Counted from the first letter of the stretch, positions 16,709-26,739 are shown. The stretch: DNA of 64,000 bases from Pseudomonas fluorescens HK44 (GCF_000217955.3 NZ_AFOY02000015.1:1302001-1366000), one strand, 5' to 3'. Numbers and translations: made by a program. Notes: generated from the sequence alone by a model not told the origin.

Positions 16709-18676
16709 TTACAACCTGAAATGCCCCACCATCCCCTTCAGCTCAACCCCCAATTGCGCCAGTTCAATACTCGACATGGCATTGCCTTGCATGGCTACCG
16801 AGGATTGATCGGCACTGGCACGGATGCTGGTCACGCTGCGATTGATCTCTTCGGCAACCGAACTCTGTTGTTCGGCCGCTGCAGCAATCTGCTGGTTCAT
16901 CTGCTGAATCAGCGAGACCGCCGCAGCGATACTGCCCAGCGCACTCTCGGTCTGTAACGCATCACTGACAGCGAGTTTGACCAGCTCACCGCTGCTCTGG
17001 ATTTGCTGCACCGAAGCCTGCGCGGCTGAACGCAAGGCACTCACCAGACGCTCGATTTCCTCTGTGGATTGCTGGGTACGCTTGGCCAAGGCCCGGACTT
17101 CATCGGCAACCACGGCAAAGCCCCTGCCCTGCTCACCCGCTCGCGCTGCCTCGATGGCCGCATTAAGTGCCAGCAGGTTGGTTTGCTCGGCAACACTCTT
17201 GATCACGCTGAGGACAGTGCCAATGTTCTGGATTTCTGCACTGAGGCTTTCGATGCTGGAACTGGCGGACGTCGCCGAGTCAGCCAGTTGCTCGATGCGT
17301 TGCATGCTCTGACGCACGACCTGCTGGCCGGTTTCGACCTTGCCGTCCGCCGTCTGCGCCGCCAATGCCGCTTCCTCGGCGTTGCGCGCAACATCATGCA
17401 CGGTCGCGGTCATCTGATTCATCGCGGTGGCAACTTGCTCGGTTTCTTCCTTCTGGCTACTGACTTCCAGGTTGGTCTGCTCGGTCACCGCCGAGAGCGA
17501 TTGCGCGGAATTCGCAAGCTGCTCGATACCCGCCTGCAAGCCGCTGACAATACTGCTCAACCCCGCGCCCATTTGCTGCATGGCCTGCATCAACTGGCCA
17601 ATTTCATCACGCCGCGTCACCTGCACGGTCGCGCTCAGATCGCCCGCAGCAATTTTCTGGGCGACGAGAATCACACTGCGCAATGGCGCAACGATTAAGC
17701 GGGTAATTACCCACGCGGCAATCAGCCCAACCAGCAGCGCGAGCGCCGAGGAAGCAATGATCAGCGCCGAATTCTTCTTCAGCTCTGCCTGCATCGACCG
17801 GTCCTCGGCCGAGTAAGCCTGATCGACCCGCTGCACCACTTCGGCGGCGCGCTCATGCAACTGCTGATAGACCTTTTTCTCCTGAGTCAGCAGCCCCGTG
17901 TACTCGGCAAGTTTTTCGCTGAAACTGGCGATATGCCCGGCCACTTCGTTGAGCACAGTCTGGTAGCCCGCGTCCTTGACCGTGCTCTTCAATGCCTCAG
18001 CCTGGGTCAATGCCTGGTCGGCCTGTTCAATCTTGCCTTGCCCGGCACTTTCGTCGCTGGCCTTGCGGCTTTGATCCAGACGCACTCGCGCCTCATTCAT
18101 TGCCTGCAACATCAGCCTCGATACCTGACTGACCTGATTGGCCTGCTCGATAAACTCCGCGCCCTCCTTGCCTTGCGTATCCTTGAGCGCATAAGCGCCA
18201 TCGTCGGCAAGACCCGCCTGTAGCACATCGAGGTTATTGGCCACGCTGGACACCGACCAACTGGCCATTTCCAGCGCCAGCTCCTTGGACTGGGTCAGTT
18301 CGACGAACTCATCGAAGGCTTTGCGGTAAGCCCCCAGTGACTGCTCGACATCATTCATCACCGGAACGTTAGCCGCCGACTGGGCCTTGAGTTGCGTTGC
18401 GAGGGCGACCAGTGCGTCAACCCCCTTGTGCAAGGCATCGACGGTTTTCGGATCACTGTGCAAGGCGTATTCCTGCTCAAGCAAACGCACCTTGAGCAAA
18501 CCACTGTTAAGCGACGACATCTGCTTGAGCCCGTCGAAGCGCTGACTGATGGTTTGCAAGGACCAGACGCCGATAGCGGCCACCACGGCCGTCAACATCA
18601 GAACCAGAACAAAACCGACACCCAGTTTTTTTGCCATACCGAGGTTGGCAAAACGTCCTTGCACGGCCGAAATCAT
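16709..18676 (-). CDS. Methyl-accepting chemotaxis protein
   Basis: 655 residues from ATG 18676, chosen because AAGGGGG lies 9 bases upstream; upstream in-frame ATGs are less well placed. TM1 is at about residues 17-41 (GVGFVLVLMLTAVVAAIGVW). A long, mostly helical periplasmic domain (about 42-300) looks like a helical-bimodular or four-helix sensor. TM2 at about 305-330 leads to HAMP and the signalling domain with the hairpin tip AEQTNLLALNAAIEAARAGE. The ligand is unknown; HBM-type receptors often bind organic acids. It would signal to CheA through CheW. Confidence 0.93.
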   Translation of the reverse strand: MISAVQGRFANLGMAKKLGVGFVLVLMLTAVVAAIGVWSLQTISQRFDGLKQMSSLNSGLLKVRLLEQEYALHSDPKTVDALHKGVDALVALATQLKAQSAANVPVMNDVEQSLGAYRKAFDEFVELTQSKELALEMASWSVSSVANNLDVLQAGLADDGAYALKDTQGKEGAEFIEQANQVSQVSRLMLQAMNEARVRLDQSRKASDESAGQGKIEQADQALTQAEALKSTVKDAGYQTVLNEVAGHIASFSEKLAEYTGLLTQEKKVYQQLHERAAEVVQRVDQAYSAEDRSMQAELKKNSALIIASSALALLVGLIAAWVITRLIVAPLRSVILVAQKIAAGDLSATVQVTRRDEIGQLMQAMQQMGAGLSSIVSGLQAGIEQLANSAQSLSAVTEQTNLEVSSQKEETEQVATAMNQMTATVHDVARNAEEAALAAQTADGKVETGQQVVRQSMQRIEQLADSATSASSSIESLSAEIQNIGTVLSVIKSVAEQTNLLALNAAIEAARAGEQGRGFAVVADEVRALAKRTQQSTEEIERLVSALRSAAQASVQQIQSSGELVKLAVSDALQTESALGSIAAAVSLIQQMNQQIAAAAEQQSSVAEEINRSVTSIRASADQSSVAMQGNAMSSIELAQLGVELKGMVGHFRL

Positions 18677-18807
18677 TGCTCGTAACCCCCTTCCCATACT
18701 CAATGGCAACACGACCATTTTCTGTTGTTGCAGATTCGCAATGGGGTGCACCCAAGCACAAGTCTTTGGCGCCGCAATAATGGCAAAAAGCTACGCGTGA
18801 GTCGTTT

Positions 18808-20214
18808 TCAGAACGGTCGAAGTCGATCCGGTAATGCGCAGGCCTGAAAAAACGCCTGCGCCCGAGGATCGCTGGCATAAGCCACATTGATGCGCAGCCA
18901 GTCGCTGATCTCGCCACTGGGGCTGAAGGCCGTCCTGGAGGACAGCACGATACCGAATGTGTGAGCCAGCGCGCGCACCCGCGCCGGTTCGTGCTCTCGT
19001 GGTCGGGCCCAAATGTACAACCCGCCCGCGGGCTTGCCGAACACCTCCCAATCGGCGTCTTCAAGCACCAGCAACGTCGCCGCCATATCTCGCTTCAAAC
19101 GCTGACGCTGGCGCTGGACCAGTTTGCGATAGGCGCCATTGGCCAACAGACTGCTCAGCACCGACTCGCAAAACCGCGAAGCCCCAAGGCTCGTAATCAT
19201 CTTCATGTCTGCCAGGTGCGCAATGATTGCGGCACTGGCCACGACATAACCGACCCGCAGCGAACTGCTGAGGGTTTTCGAAAAGCTGCCGACATAGACC
19301 ACGTTCTGACCCGCGTCCATGGCCACCAGACGAGCACCGGCACTGCCCTAAAAGTCAGCGTAGACGTCATCTTCGACGATGATTAACTCATGACGCTTGG
19401 CCAATTGAAGAATCCGTTGCGCAACAGCGGGTGCCAGGCTACTGCCGGTCGGATTGTGGAACAGGCTATTGATGAACAACGCACGGGGCTTGTTCGCGAT
19501 CAACAAGGCCTCAAGTACTTCAATGTCCGGGCCGCGAGAGGTTCGTGGTACTTCCAGCAATCTGACGCCGTGCAACCTGAGCAGCTTGAACAGATTCGAA
19601 TACCCCGGACTTTCGACCACCACGCAATCACCCGGCTTGAGCAGTGCCCGTACGATCAGATCAAGCCCTTGGGTGGCCCCCGCCGTGGTGAGAACCTGAC
19701 TTTCATCGACGGTAATATTCATCTGTTGCAGGCGCTTGAGGATCTGTTGGCGTAAGACCGGCAACCCGTATGTGGGGCTGTAGTTGAACAATCCGGCCAT
19801 GTCTGTACGCGAAACCTGGCGAATGGCATAACTGAGGTCGTCGCTTTCGCGCCAGCTTTCGGGCATGCCACCACGCCCCAGCGGCAACATGCCCAGCGGG
19901 TCATCGACCAACCCGACACTCTTTGCGTCGGCCGCCGTGGAGCCTGACGGGTCAGCGCAACGATGTGTCGCGCCCAAAGGCCCGGCAACGAAAAACCCCG
20001 AGCCATGACGCGACGCCAGCACACCTTGGGCGACCATGCGCTCATACGCTTCAATGACATTGGCCTGACTGAGCAGGTTATCCCGCGCCAGCCGGCGAAT
20101 GGACGGCAAACGCGTTCCAGGCTCAACGGCACTTTGGCGAATCCAGCCAGCGAGGGCGTCAACAATTTGCTGCACGACGGGCACCAGTGCCTGTCGATCG
20201 ATTCTCAATTCCAT
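18808..20214 (-). pseudogene. MocR-type GntR/aminotransferase regulator with in-frame amber stop
   Basis: A GntR winged helix (SIRRLARDNLLSQANVIEAYERM) is fused to a fold-I aminotransferase domain, the MocR/PdxR architecture. The frame from 20214 stops at TAG 19348-19350 after VYADF and continues without shift as GSAGARLVAMDAGQNVVYVGSFSK, where the PLP lysine lies in SFSK, through to 18808. A single C-to-T change from CAG would explain it. Without the stop it would have 468 codons, normal for the family. It is a nonsense pseudogene, a readthrough case or a base-call error. The target gene is unknown; the divergent side has an SDR gene in the same direction. Confidence 0.85.
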
Positions 20215-20350
20215 GAGAGACCAACTCCAACTGTTTTTCTGGAGCCAGTTAAGCACAGGCGCTCTCATGAAGCTGTGCGACAACGCCGCTAAAACACCCT
20301 CCTCTAACCCTTTGAAACACAATGTCCGGCGATACGCCGCAGGCCAACCA

Positions 20351-21112
20351 TCAGAACGCCGTCACCCCGCCATCCACTGCCAGCGAGTGACCGGTCGTGA
20401 ACGCAGCACCATCGCTGCACAGGTACAGCACCGCACTGGCAATTTCCTCGACCTTGCCGATTCGTCCAACCGGGTGCATGGCGGCGGCAAAATCGGCTTT
20501 CTTCGGATCGGCTTCATAGGCACGGCGGAACATGTCGGTGTCGATAACCGCCGGACAGACTGCATTCACGCGGATTTTCTTCTTCGCATATTCGATGGCT
20601 GCCGATTTCGTCAGGCCGATGACCGCGTGCTTGGACGCCGCGTAGATGCTCATCTTCGGCGCCGCGCCAAGCCCGGCCACCGAAGCGGTATTGACGATGG
20701 CGCCGCCACCTTGCGCCAGCATCAGCGGCAGTTGGTATTTCATGCACAACCAGACGCCTTTGACGTTGACGCCCATGATCGCGTCGAACTCATCGAGTGT
20801 GCCTTCGGCGAGCTTGCCCTTTTCGATTTCGATCCCGGCATTATTGAAGGCGTAGTCGACGCGGCCATAAGTGCTCACCGCCTTCGCCATCAGATTCTGT
20901 ACATCGCTCTCCAGAGTCACGTTGCACGACACGAAAACCGCTTCGCCACCGGCCGCCCGAATCAGTTCGACGGTACCTTCGCCGCCTGCCACATCAAGGT
21001 CCGCGACCACCACTTTCAACCCTTCGGCAGCAAACGCCTGGGCGGTCGCGCGGCCAATACCGGCGGCTGCCCCTGTCACCAACGCTACCTGGCCGGAAAA
21101 CGTCATGCTCAT
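20351..21112 (-). CDS. SDR-family oxidoreductase
   Basis: A 253-residue classical short-chain dehydrogenase/reductase. NAD(P) binding is at TGAAAGIG (13-20), with NNAG (90-93) and the catalytic set S144, Y157 and K161 (YAASK). Asp at 38-40 (VADLD) suggests NAD preference. GAGG lies 8 bases before the ATG. The substrate cannot be read from the sequence. It is divergent from the zinc-independent MDR reductase gene at 21345. Confidence 0.92.
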   Translation of the reverse strand: MSMTFSGQVALVTGAAAGIGRATAQAFAAEGLKVVVADLDVAGGEGTVELIRAAGGEAVFVSCNVTLESDVQNLMAKAVSTYGRVDYAFNNAGIEIEKGKLAEGTLDEFDAIMGVNVKGVWLCMKYQLPLMLAQGGGAIVNTASVAGLGAAPKMSIYAASKHAVIGLTKSAAIEYAKKKIRVNAVCPAVIDTDMFRRAYEADPKKADFAAAMHPVGRIGKVEEIASAVLYLCSDGAAFTTGHSLAVDGGVTAF

Positions 21113-21344
21113 TGTTTTGTCCTCGAAAAATGTGGGTGATCGCGTTTTCGCAGTCTAGCCACCCAGCCCCGTCGCGCGGCAGCACTATCAGAGGGCCGGT
21201 TGATTGCTTATGAGTTGCAGTGATGGATATCCCTGTCCAACTATCACTCCACTGGATCGAGCCGTATTCGCTGCGTCAGCAAACCTTGCGACAACGGCCA
21301 TGAGGGTCTATCAATCAGACTTCATTCAACCTTGAGTGCCCGCC

Positions 21345-22349
21345 ATGACTGCCCAGACCAACCGTCAATTCCTGCTCGCCAAACGCCCGGTGGGAGCTGC
21401 GACCCGCGAGACCTTCACCTATCAGCAAGTCCCTGTCGGCGAGCCGGCGGCGGGCCAGATCCTGGTCAAGAACGAGTACCTGTCGCTGGACCCGGCCATG
21501 CGTGGCTGGATGAACGAGGGCAAGTCCTACATCCCGCCCGTAGGCATTGGCGAAGTCATGCGCGCACTCGGCGTAGGCAAGGTGATTGCCTCGAACAACC
21601 CGGGCTTTGCCGTGGGTGACTACGTCAACGGTGCGCTGGGTGTGCAGGATTATTTCCTCGGTGAGCCACGAGGTTTCTACAAGGTCGATCCGAAATTGGC
21701 ACCATTGCCAGTCTATTTGTCAGCACTGGGCATGACCGGCATGACCGCTTACTTCGCGCTGCTCGACGTTGGCGCTCCAAAAGCCGGGGATACCGTGGTG
21801 CTGTCGGGCGCTGCCGGCGCAGTGGGCAGCATTGCCGGGCAGATTGCCAAGATCAAAGGCTGCCGCGTGGTGGGCATCGCCGGTGGCGCGGACAAATGCA
21901 GGTTCCTGATTGACGAACTGGGCTTCGACGGTGCTATCGACTACAAGCACGAAGACGTGGTTGCCGGCCTCAAGCGCGAATGCCCGAATGGGGTAGACGT
22001 GTATTTTGATAACGTCGGCGGGGATATTCTCGACGCCGTGCTCAGCCGTCTGAACATGAAGGCTCGCGTGGTGATCTGCGGCGCCATCAGCCAGTACAAC
22101 AACAAGGAAGCGGTCAAAGGCCCGGCCAACTACCTATCGCTGCTGGTCAATCGCGCGCGGATGGAAGGCTTTGTGATAATGGATTACGCCGCGCAGTTCG
22201 CCGCTGCCGGGCAGGAAATGGCCGGGTGGATGGCCAAGGGGCAGCTCAAGAGCAAGGAAGACATCGTCGAAGGACTGGAGACATTCCCGGAAACGCTGAT
22301 GAAACTGTTCAGCGGGGAGAACTTTGGCAAGTTGGTGTTGAAGGTTTAA
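21345..22349 (+). CDS. NADP-dependent MDR oxidoreductase (CurA/leukotriene B4 12-HD-like)
   Basis: A 334-residue zinc-free medium-chain reductase. The N-terminus RQFLLAKRPVGAATRETF and the Rossmann motif SGAAGAVGSIAGQIAK match the 2-alkenal/curcumin reductase group, which reduces activated C=C bonds with NADPH. The ATG at 21345 is preferred to a GTG at 21336 because TTGAG is better spaced to it. The IS1111-type element begins about nine bases after the stop codon, leaving the coding sequence whole. Confidence 0.92.
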   Translation: MTAQTNRQFLLAKRPVGAATRETFTYQQVPVGEPAAGQILVKNEYLSLDPAMRGWMNEGKSYIPPVGIGEVMRALGVGKVIASNNPGFAVGDYVNGALGVQDYFLGEPRGFYKVDPKLAPLPVYLSALGMTGMTAYFALLDVGAPKAGDTVVLSGAAGAVGSIAGQIAKIKGCRVVGIAGGADKCRFLIDELGFDGAIDYKHEDVVAGLKRECPNGVDVYFDNVGGDILDAVLSRLNMKARVVICGAISQYNNKEAVKGPANYLSLLVNRARMEGFVIMDYAAQFAAAGQEMAGWMAKGQLKSKEDIVEGLETFPETLMKLFSGENFGKLVLKV

Positions 22350-22436
22350 CGCAAACCAATAATGAAATGGCTACCCCCGCCGCCCCCTGTGATCGCCCAC
22401 TAAGCTTTCGCAGGGGGCTCATCGGAGACCGTTGCC

Positions 22437-23462
22437 ATGAACAAAGTAGCTATTGCCGCCATCGATCTGGGAAAACACTCTTTCCATCTACACGCGCAAG
22501 ATGATCGTGGTCATGAGCTTTACCGCAAAAAGTTTACTCGTGCGGCGCTCATGCAGCACCTGATGAATCTCGAACCCTGCACCGTTGTGATGGAAGCCTG
22601 CGGCGGAGCCCACTTCATGGCGCAGGAGGTCGCGAAGCTGGGACATACGCCCAAGCTCATTGCCCCGCATCTCGTACGCCCTTACGTGAAAAGCAACAAA
22701 AACGACTTCGCTGATGCCGAGGCGATCTGCGAGGCGGCGACTCGTCCAACAATGCGCTTTGTACACCCCAAAACCCAGGCTCAGCAGCTGCTGGCCATGC
22801 TCAACTCGACACGCGATTCGTTCATCAAAGAGCGCACCGCGACCGTCAATCGGATTCACGCAGCGCTTTTGGAGGTCGGCGTCAGTCTGGCCACAGGCTT
22901 CAAGCCCATCAAAGAACTGCCCGCTCGGCTTGAAGCGAGTTCAATTCCTGTGCCCATCAAAAAACTTCTGACGAGGTTGCAGGAGCACTTCACCTATCTG
23001 GATGGGCAGATCAAGACGCTGGACAAGGAAGTGGAATGCCAGGCCGCCGAAGATGATCTGGCGGCTCGTTTGATGACCATGCCCTGCGTAGGCCCGATCA
23101 CCTCCAGCGTCCTGGCTGCCGAATTGGGCGATGGCAAGCAGTTCAAATGCGGCCGAGGCTATTCGGCCTCAATCGGGCTGATACCCAAACAGCATTCTAC
23201 GGGCGGCAAGACCGTCCTGCTGGGCATCAGCAAGCGAGGTGATCGCAACCAGCGGCGCCTGCTTGTCCAATGTGCCCGTGTTTACCTGATGCAACTGGAC
23301 CGACAGAAAGGCTGGCTGGCGGACTGGGTCCGGCAGCTATTGGCCCACCATCACTCCAACCATGTGGTCTGCGCGCTGGCCAACAAGCTGGCAAGGATCG
23401 CCTGGGCGATTGCTGCCCACCACACTGAATTTGATGCAGGGCCAACCGCGATGAACGCCTGA
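22437..23462 (+). CDS. IS1111-group transposase/recombinase (DEDD), copy 1
   Basis: 341 residues. The RuvC-like DEDD residues are D10 (AIDLGK), E53 (VVMEACGG), D90 and D93 (NKNDFADAEA). The C-terminal transposase-20 part has the probable serine nucleophile at S254 (KQHSTGGK) and ISKRGDRNQRRLL. GGAG precedes the ATG. The product acts through a circular intermediate guided by an element-encoded bridge RNA in this family. Its translation is identical to that of copy 2. Confidence 0.95.
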   Translation: MNKVAIAAIDLGKHSFHLHAQDDRGHELYRKKFTRAALMQHLMNLEPCTVVMEACGGAHFMAQEVAKLGHTPKLIAPHLVRPYVKSNKNDFADAEAICEAATRPTMRFVHPKTQAQQLLAMLNSTRDSFIKERTATVNRIHAALLEVGVSLATGFKPIKELPARLEASSIPVPIKKLLTRLQEHFTYLDGQIKTLDKEVECQAAEDDLAARLMTMPCVGPITSSVLAAELGDGKQFKCGRGYSASIGLIPKQHSTGGKTVLLGISKRGDRNQRRLLVQCARVYLMQLDRQKGWLADWVRQLLAHHHSNHVVCALANKLARIAWAIAAHHTEFDAGPTAMNA

Positions 23463-23706
23463 CCCTGCTGTCACCCGAGCACCACCCACCTGGTTTTGCG
23501 ATGCTGGATAACAGATGACGTGAACGGCTAACCGGCCTGACGACAACCCTGAGCTCCCACACGGCTGAAAGGCCGTTCGAATAATTAGGATCGTTAGGCA
23601 TCGATTCTCATCGAGGCGCGGGGTTGCCACCCCACACAGACGCCGGATAGATGAAAGCAAGCCAAACACGCATCAAAAACAGTATTGCAGAAAAGGGGGT
23701 AACCAT
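23463..23706 (+). ncRNA. Candidate bridge RNA region, copy 1
   Basis: In the IS1111 group the bridge RNA is encoded 3' of the recombinase gene. This 244-base non-coding part contains several hairpins (ACGGC/GCCGT near 23560-23577; GGGGT/ACCCC near 23622-23635). At 23553-23561 it has GCTCCCACA, the exact complement of TGTGGGAGC, the REP sequence beginning at 23710 right after the element. That placement fits a right target guide. The RNA ends and donor guides were not resolved. Confidence 0.6.
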
Positions 23707-23708
23707 AG

Positions 23709-23800
23709 ATGTGGGAGCGAGCCTGCTCGCGATGCCGGACTTACATTCAACATCAATGCTGACTGTTATGGCCCCATCGCGAGCAGGCTCGCTCCCACAT
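23709..23800. repeat. REPIN (TGTGGGAGCGAGCCTGCTCG type) abutting the IS
   Basis: A REP at 23710-23734 and its inverted partner at 23775-23800 with about 40 bases between. The left REP directly follows the right end of the IS1111-type element. Confidence 0.88.
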
Positions 23801-23819
23801 TTGGATCTTCGGTGTTTGA

Positions 23820-24518
23820 TCAGGCCAGTTCGGCCACGACGTCGGCCAAGGCCTTGGCCGGATCGGCCGCCTGGCTGATCGGACGCCCAATCACCAGATA
23901 ATCGGAACCGGCATCCAGTGCCTGGCGCGGCGTCAGGATGCGACGCTGATCGTCCTGGGCGCTGCCCGCCGGACGGATCCCCGGGGTCACCAGTTGCAGC
24001 GACGGATGTGCCGTTTTCAGTGCCTTGGCCTCCAGTGCCGAGCACACCAGACCATCCATCCCGGCTTTTTCCGCCAGTGCCGCCAGACGCAATACCTGCT
24101 CCTGCGGTTCGATGTCCAGGCCAATCCCGGCCAGATCCTCACGCTCCATGCTGGTCAGCACGGTCACGCCGATCAACAGCGGTTTTGGGCCGCTGCGCTG
24201 GTCGAGCACTTCGCGACAGGCCGCCATCATGCGCAGGCCGCCGGAGCAATGCACGTTGACCATCCACACGCCCATTTCCGCAGCCGCCTTGACGGCCATC
24301 GCGGTGGTGTTCGGAATGTCGTGGAATTTAAGGTCGAGGAATACCTCGAAGCCCTTGTCACGCAAGGTCCCGACGATTTCCGAAGCGCAACTGGTGAACA
24401 GTTCTTTACCGACTTTGACCCGGCACAGTTTCGGGTCCAACTGGTCGGCCAGCTTCAGTGCGGCGTCACGGGTAGGGAAATCCAGGGCGACGATGATAGG
24501 AGTCTGGCAGGCGGACAT
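23820..24518 (-). CDS. pyrF: Orotidine 5'-phosphate decarboxylase
   Basis: 232 residues. Catalyses the last step of UMP synthesis, decarboxylating OMP. The charged active-site array is D62, K64 and D67 in FLDLKFHDIPNT, and VTPGIRPAGSAQDDQ with IGRPIS near the end forms the phosphate gripper. The start at 24518 gives the usual length; an upstream extension to 24668 has no support. It is probably monocistronic, with a REPIN downstream. Confidence 0.97.
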   Translation of the reverse strand: MSACQTPIIVALDFPTRDAALKLADQLDPKLCRVKVGKELFTSCASEIVGTLRDKGFEVFLDLKFHDIPNTTAMAVKAAAEMGVWMVNVHCSGGLRMMAACREVLDQRSGPKPLLIGVTVLTSMEREDLAGIGLDIEPQEQVLRLAALAEKAGMDGLVCSALEAKALKTAHPSLQLVTPGIRPAGSAQDDQRRILTPRQALDAGSDYLVIGRPISQAADPAKALADVVAELA

Positions 24519-24811
24519 GAATGGGCTCTCAGGCAAGTCGAAATCGGCGCGCATTGTAGCGGAACACGAGCCCGTCCGGGACCCGATGATCGGTAAATCA
24601 TCTTCAACAGTACCGGTTGCCGGATGATAAACCCCGCACGCCCGGCAATTGTGTCCAATCCGATACACTCACGACACGCCCTCAACACCGCCAAAGGTTA
24701 GCCTCGCGAACCGCAAGACCTCCTACAGCACTTCCCGCCTCACGGCCGGACGCCTATGCTGAAGCCACAACCTCGCAGCCCATCTTTTGTGGTTGGCAGC
24801 CTCTCTGGCAG

Positions 24812-25588
24812 ATGAACGTACGCATGCATAATAGCCCCGCTCCTCTGAATGACGATCAAAAAGCCCCAGCAACCGGCGAAGACAAACGCTGGAACACCCG
24901 TGCGCTGATCGTTGACGATGACGTTCCGATCCGCGAACTGCTGATCGACTACCTGGCCCGTTTCAACATCCACGCCAGTGGCGTTACCGATGGCGCTGCC
25001 ATGCGCCTGGCGCTGCAAGCGGAGCATTACGACGTGGTGGTGCTGGACCTGATGCTGCCCGGCGAAGACGGTCTGTCGCTGTGCCGCTGGCTGCGCGCCG
25101 AATCAGACATCCCGATCCTGATGCTCACTGCCCGCTGCGAACCCACCGACCGCATCATCGGCCTGGAACTGGGGGCCGACGATTACATGGCCAAGCCCTT
25201 CGAGCCACGGGAACTGGTTGCACGGATTCAAACCATCCTGCGCCGTGTCCGCGATGACCGTACCGAACAACGCTCCAACATTCGCTTCGACAACTGGCGC
25301 CTCAACAGCGTGCTGCGCCAGTTGATCTCCGCCGATGGCCTGGTGGTGCCGCTGTCGAACGCCGAATTCCGCTTGCTCTGGGTGTTCATCGAACGCCCGC
25401 GACGAGTGCTCAGCCGTGAACAATTGCTGGATGCCGCCCGTGGACGCTCGATCGAAGCGTTTGATCGCAGTATCGACTTGCTGGTCTCGCGCTTGCGGCA
25501 GAAGTTGGGTGACGATCCCAAATCACCTCAGTTGATCAAAACCGTTCGCGGCGAAGGTTACCTGTTCGATGCCCGAGACATCGGCTGA
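24812..25588 (+). CDS. OmpR-family response regulator
   Basis: 258 residues. The receiver domain has acidic D35-D37, phosphoacceptor D79 (VVVLDLMLPGEDG) and K in YMAKPFEP. The winged-helix DNA-binding domain occupies the C-terminal 100 residues and ends KTVRGEGYLFDARD. The start is uncertain: ATG 24812 or 24824, neither with a strong ribosome site. The stop overlaps the kinase start by one base (TGATG), so the two are translationally coupled. Confidence 0.93.
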   Translation: MNVRMHNSPAPLNDDQKAPATGEDKRWNTRALIVDDDVPIRELLIDYLARFNIHASGVTDGAAMRLALQAEHYDVVVLDLMLPGEDGLSLCRWLRAESDIPILMLTARCEPTDRIIGLELGADDYMAKPFEPRELVARIQTILRRVRDDRTEQRSNIRFDNWRLNSVLRQLISADGLVVPLSNAEFRLLWVFIERPRRVLSREQLLDAARGRSIEAFDRSIDLLVSRLRQKLGDDPKSPQLIKTVRGEGYLFDARDIG

Positions 25589-26628
25589 TGCGTGCGCGCT
25601 TCGATACGCTGTTCGGCCGCCTGTTTGGCGTGCTGTTGCTGGCGATTATCCTGGCGCACCTGCTGGCGTTCTTCTGGTTCCACCATTACGGCCATCCCCC
25701 GCCTCCTCCACCGCCGGAGTTTTCCTCCGAGTTCAACGGACCACCACCGCCGCACTTCAAAAACAGACCGCCACGGCCGTGGTTTGGTGGCCCGATCGTA
25801 CCGCTGACCTTTCAGCTCATCTCACTGGTGATCGCCGCCTGGTACGGCGCGAAGCTGCTGTCCCGACCGATTCAACGCCTGAGCGCGGCCGCCGAAAGCC
25901 TCAGCGAAAACCTCGACAGCCCACCACTTGATGAATCCGGCCCGCGAGAGGCACGGCAAGCGGCGCACACCTTCAACCTGATGCAGAAGCGTATCCGTGA
26001 ACAGGTGCAGCAGCGCTCGCGGATGCTCGGCGCCGTTTCCCATGACCTGCGTACGCCACTGTCGCGGCTCAAGTTGCGCCTGGAGCAGATTGACGACGAG
26101 AAGCTGCAAGGGCAGATGCGGCAGGACCTCGACGACATGATTCGCATGCTCGACGCGACCCTCAGCTACCTGCACGAACAACGCACCAGCGAAGCCCTGC
26201 AGTGGATGGACGTGCAGGCGCTGATCGAATCGCTCTGCGAAAACGCCCAGGACCAGGGTGCTGACGTGCAGGCCAGCGGGCACTGTGCACCGCTGCAGGT
26301 ACAACCGATGGCCCTGCGCTCCTGCATCAACAACTTGCTGGACAATGCCTTGCGGTACGCCGGCCAGGCACTGATCAACCTCGAAGACAGCCGTGACCAC
26401 CTGATCATTCGAGTGATCGACCATGGCCCCGGTATCGCCGCCGACAAACGCGAAGCGGTGTTCGAACCCTTCTATCGCCTTGAAGGCTCACGCAACCGCA
26501 ACTCCGGCGGCGTAGGCCTGGGCATGACCATCGCACGCGAAGCCGCCGAACGGCTTGGCGGCGCGTTAAGCCTGGAAGAAACCCCAGGCGGCGGCCTGAC
26601 CGCCGTGGTATTCCTGCCACGGACCTGA
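25588..26628 (+). CDS. Sensor histidine kinase with proline-rich periplasmic loop
   Basis: 346 residues. TM1 is at about 10-31. The short periplasmic loop (32-72) is very rich in proline and histidine (HHYGHPPPPPPPEF), and TM2 is at about 73-87. HAMP is followed by HisKA with H152 (GAVSHDLRTPLSRLKL) and an ATPase domain with N box (NNLLDNALRYA), DHGPGI and GGVGLGM. The small His/Pro/acid-rich loop suggests sensing of a metal ion or membrane state rather than a large ligand (inference). It partners the OmpR regulator just upstream. Confidence 0.93.
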   Translation: MRARFDTLFGRLFGVLLLAIILAHLLAFFWFHHYGHPPPPPPPEFSSEFNGPPPPHFKNRPPRPWFGGPIVPLTFQLISLVIAAWYGAKLLSRPIQRLSAAAESLSENLDSPPLDESGPREARQAAHTFNLMQKRIREQVQQRSRMLGAVSHDLRTPLSRLKLRLEQIDDEKLQGQMRQDLDDMIRMLDATLSYLHEQRTSEALQWMDVQALIESLCENAQDQGADVQASGHCAPLQVQPMALRSCINNLLDNALRYAGQALINLEDSRDHLIIRVIDHGPGIAADKREAVFEPFYRLEGSRNRNSGGVGLGMTIAREAAERLGGALSLEETPGGGLTAVVFLPRT

Positions 26629-26739
26629 AACCTCTGTGTACTGATTCGTACAAACTCCATATACCCACGACAAGTCCACCCCCGAGGCTGCATGGGCCGG
26701 TGCCTTCACCGGTTTTATCCATCTGCAGGGAGTGAGCCC

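Larger units (their letters stand above)
22358..23706 (+). mobile_element. IS1111-group (IS110 family) element, copy 1
   Basis: About 1.35 kb, apparently identical to 45330-46678. There are no terminal inverted repeats at the extreme ends but a subterminal pair, ATGGCTACCCCC on the left (22365-22376) and ATGGTTACCCCC on the right complement, as in the IS1111 group. The left non-coding part holds a GCCCCCTG/CAGGGGGC hairpin. The right end directly abuts a REP (TGTGGGAGC...). No target duplication is seen, as expected for this family. Confidence 0.88.
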
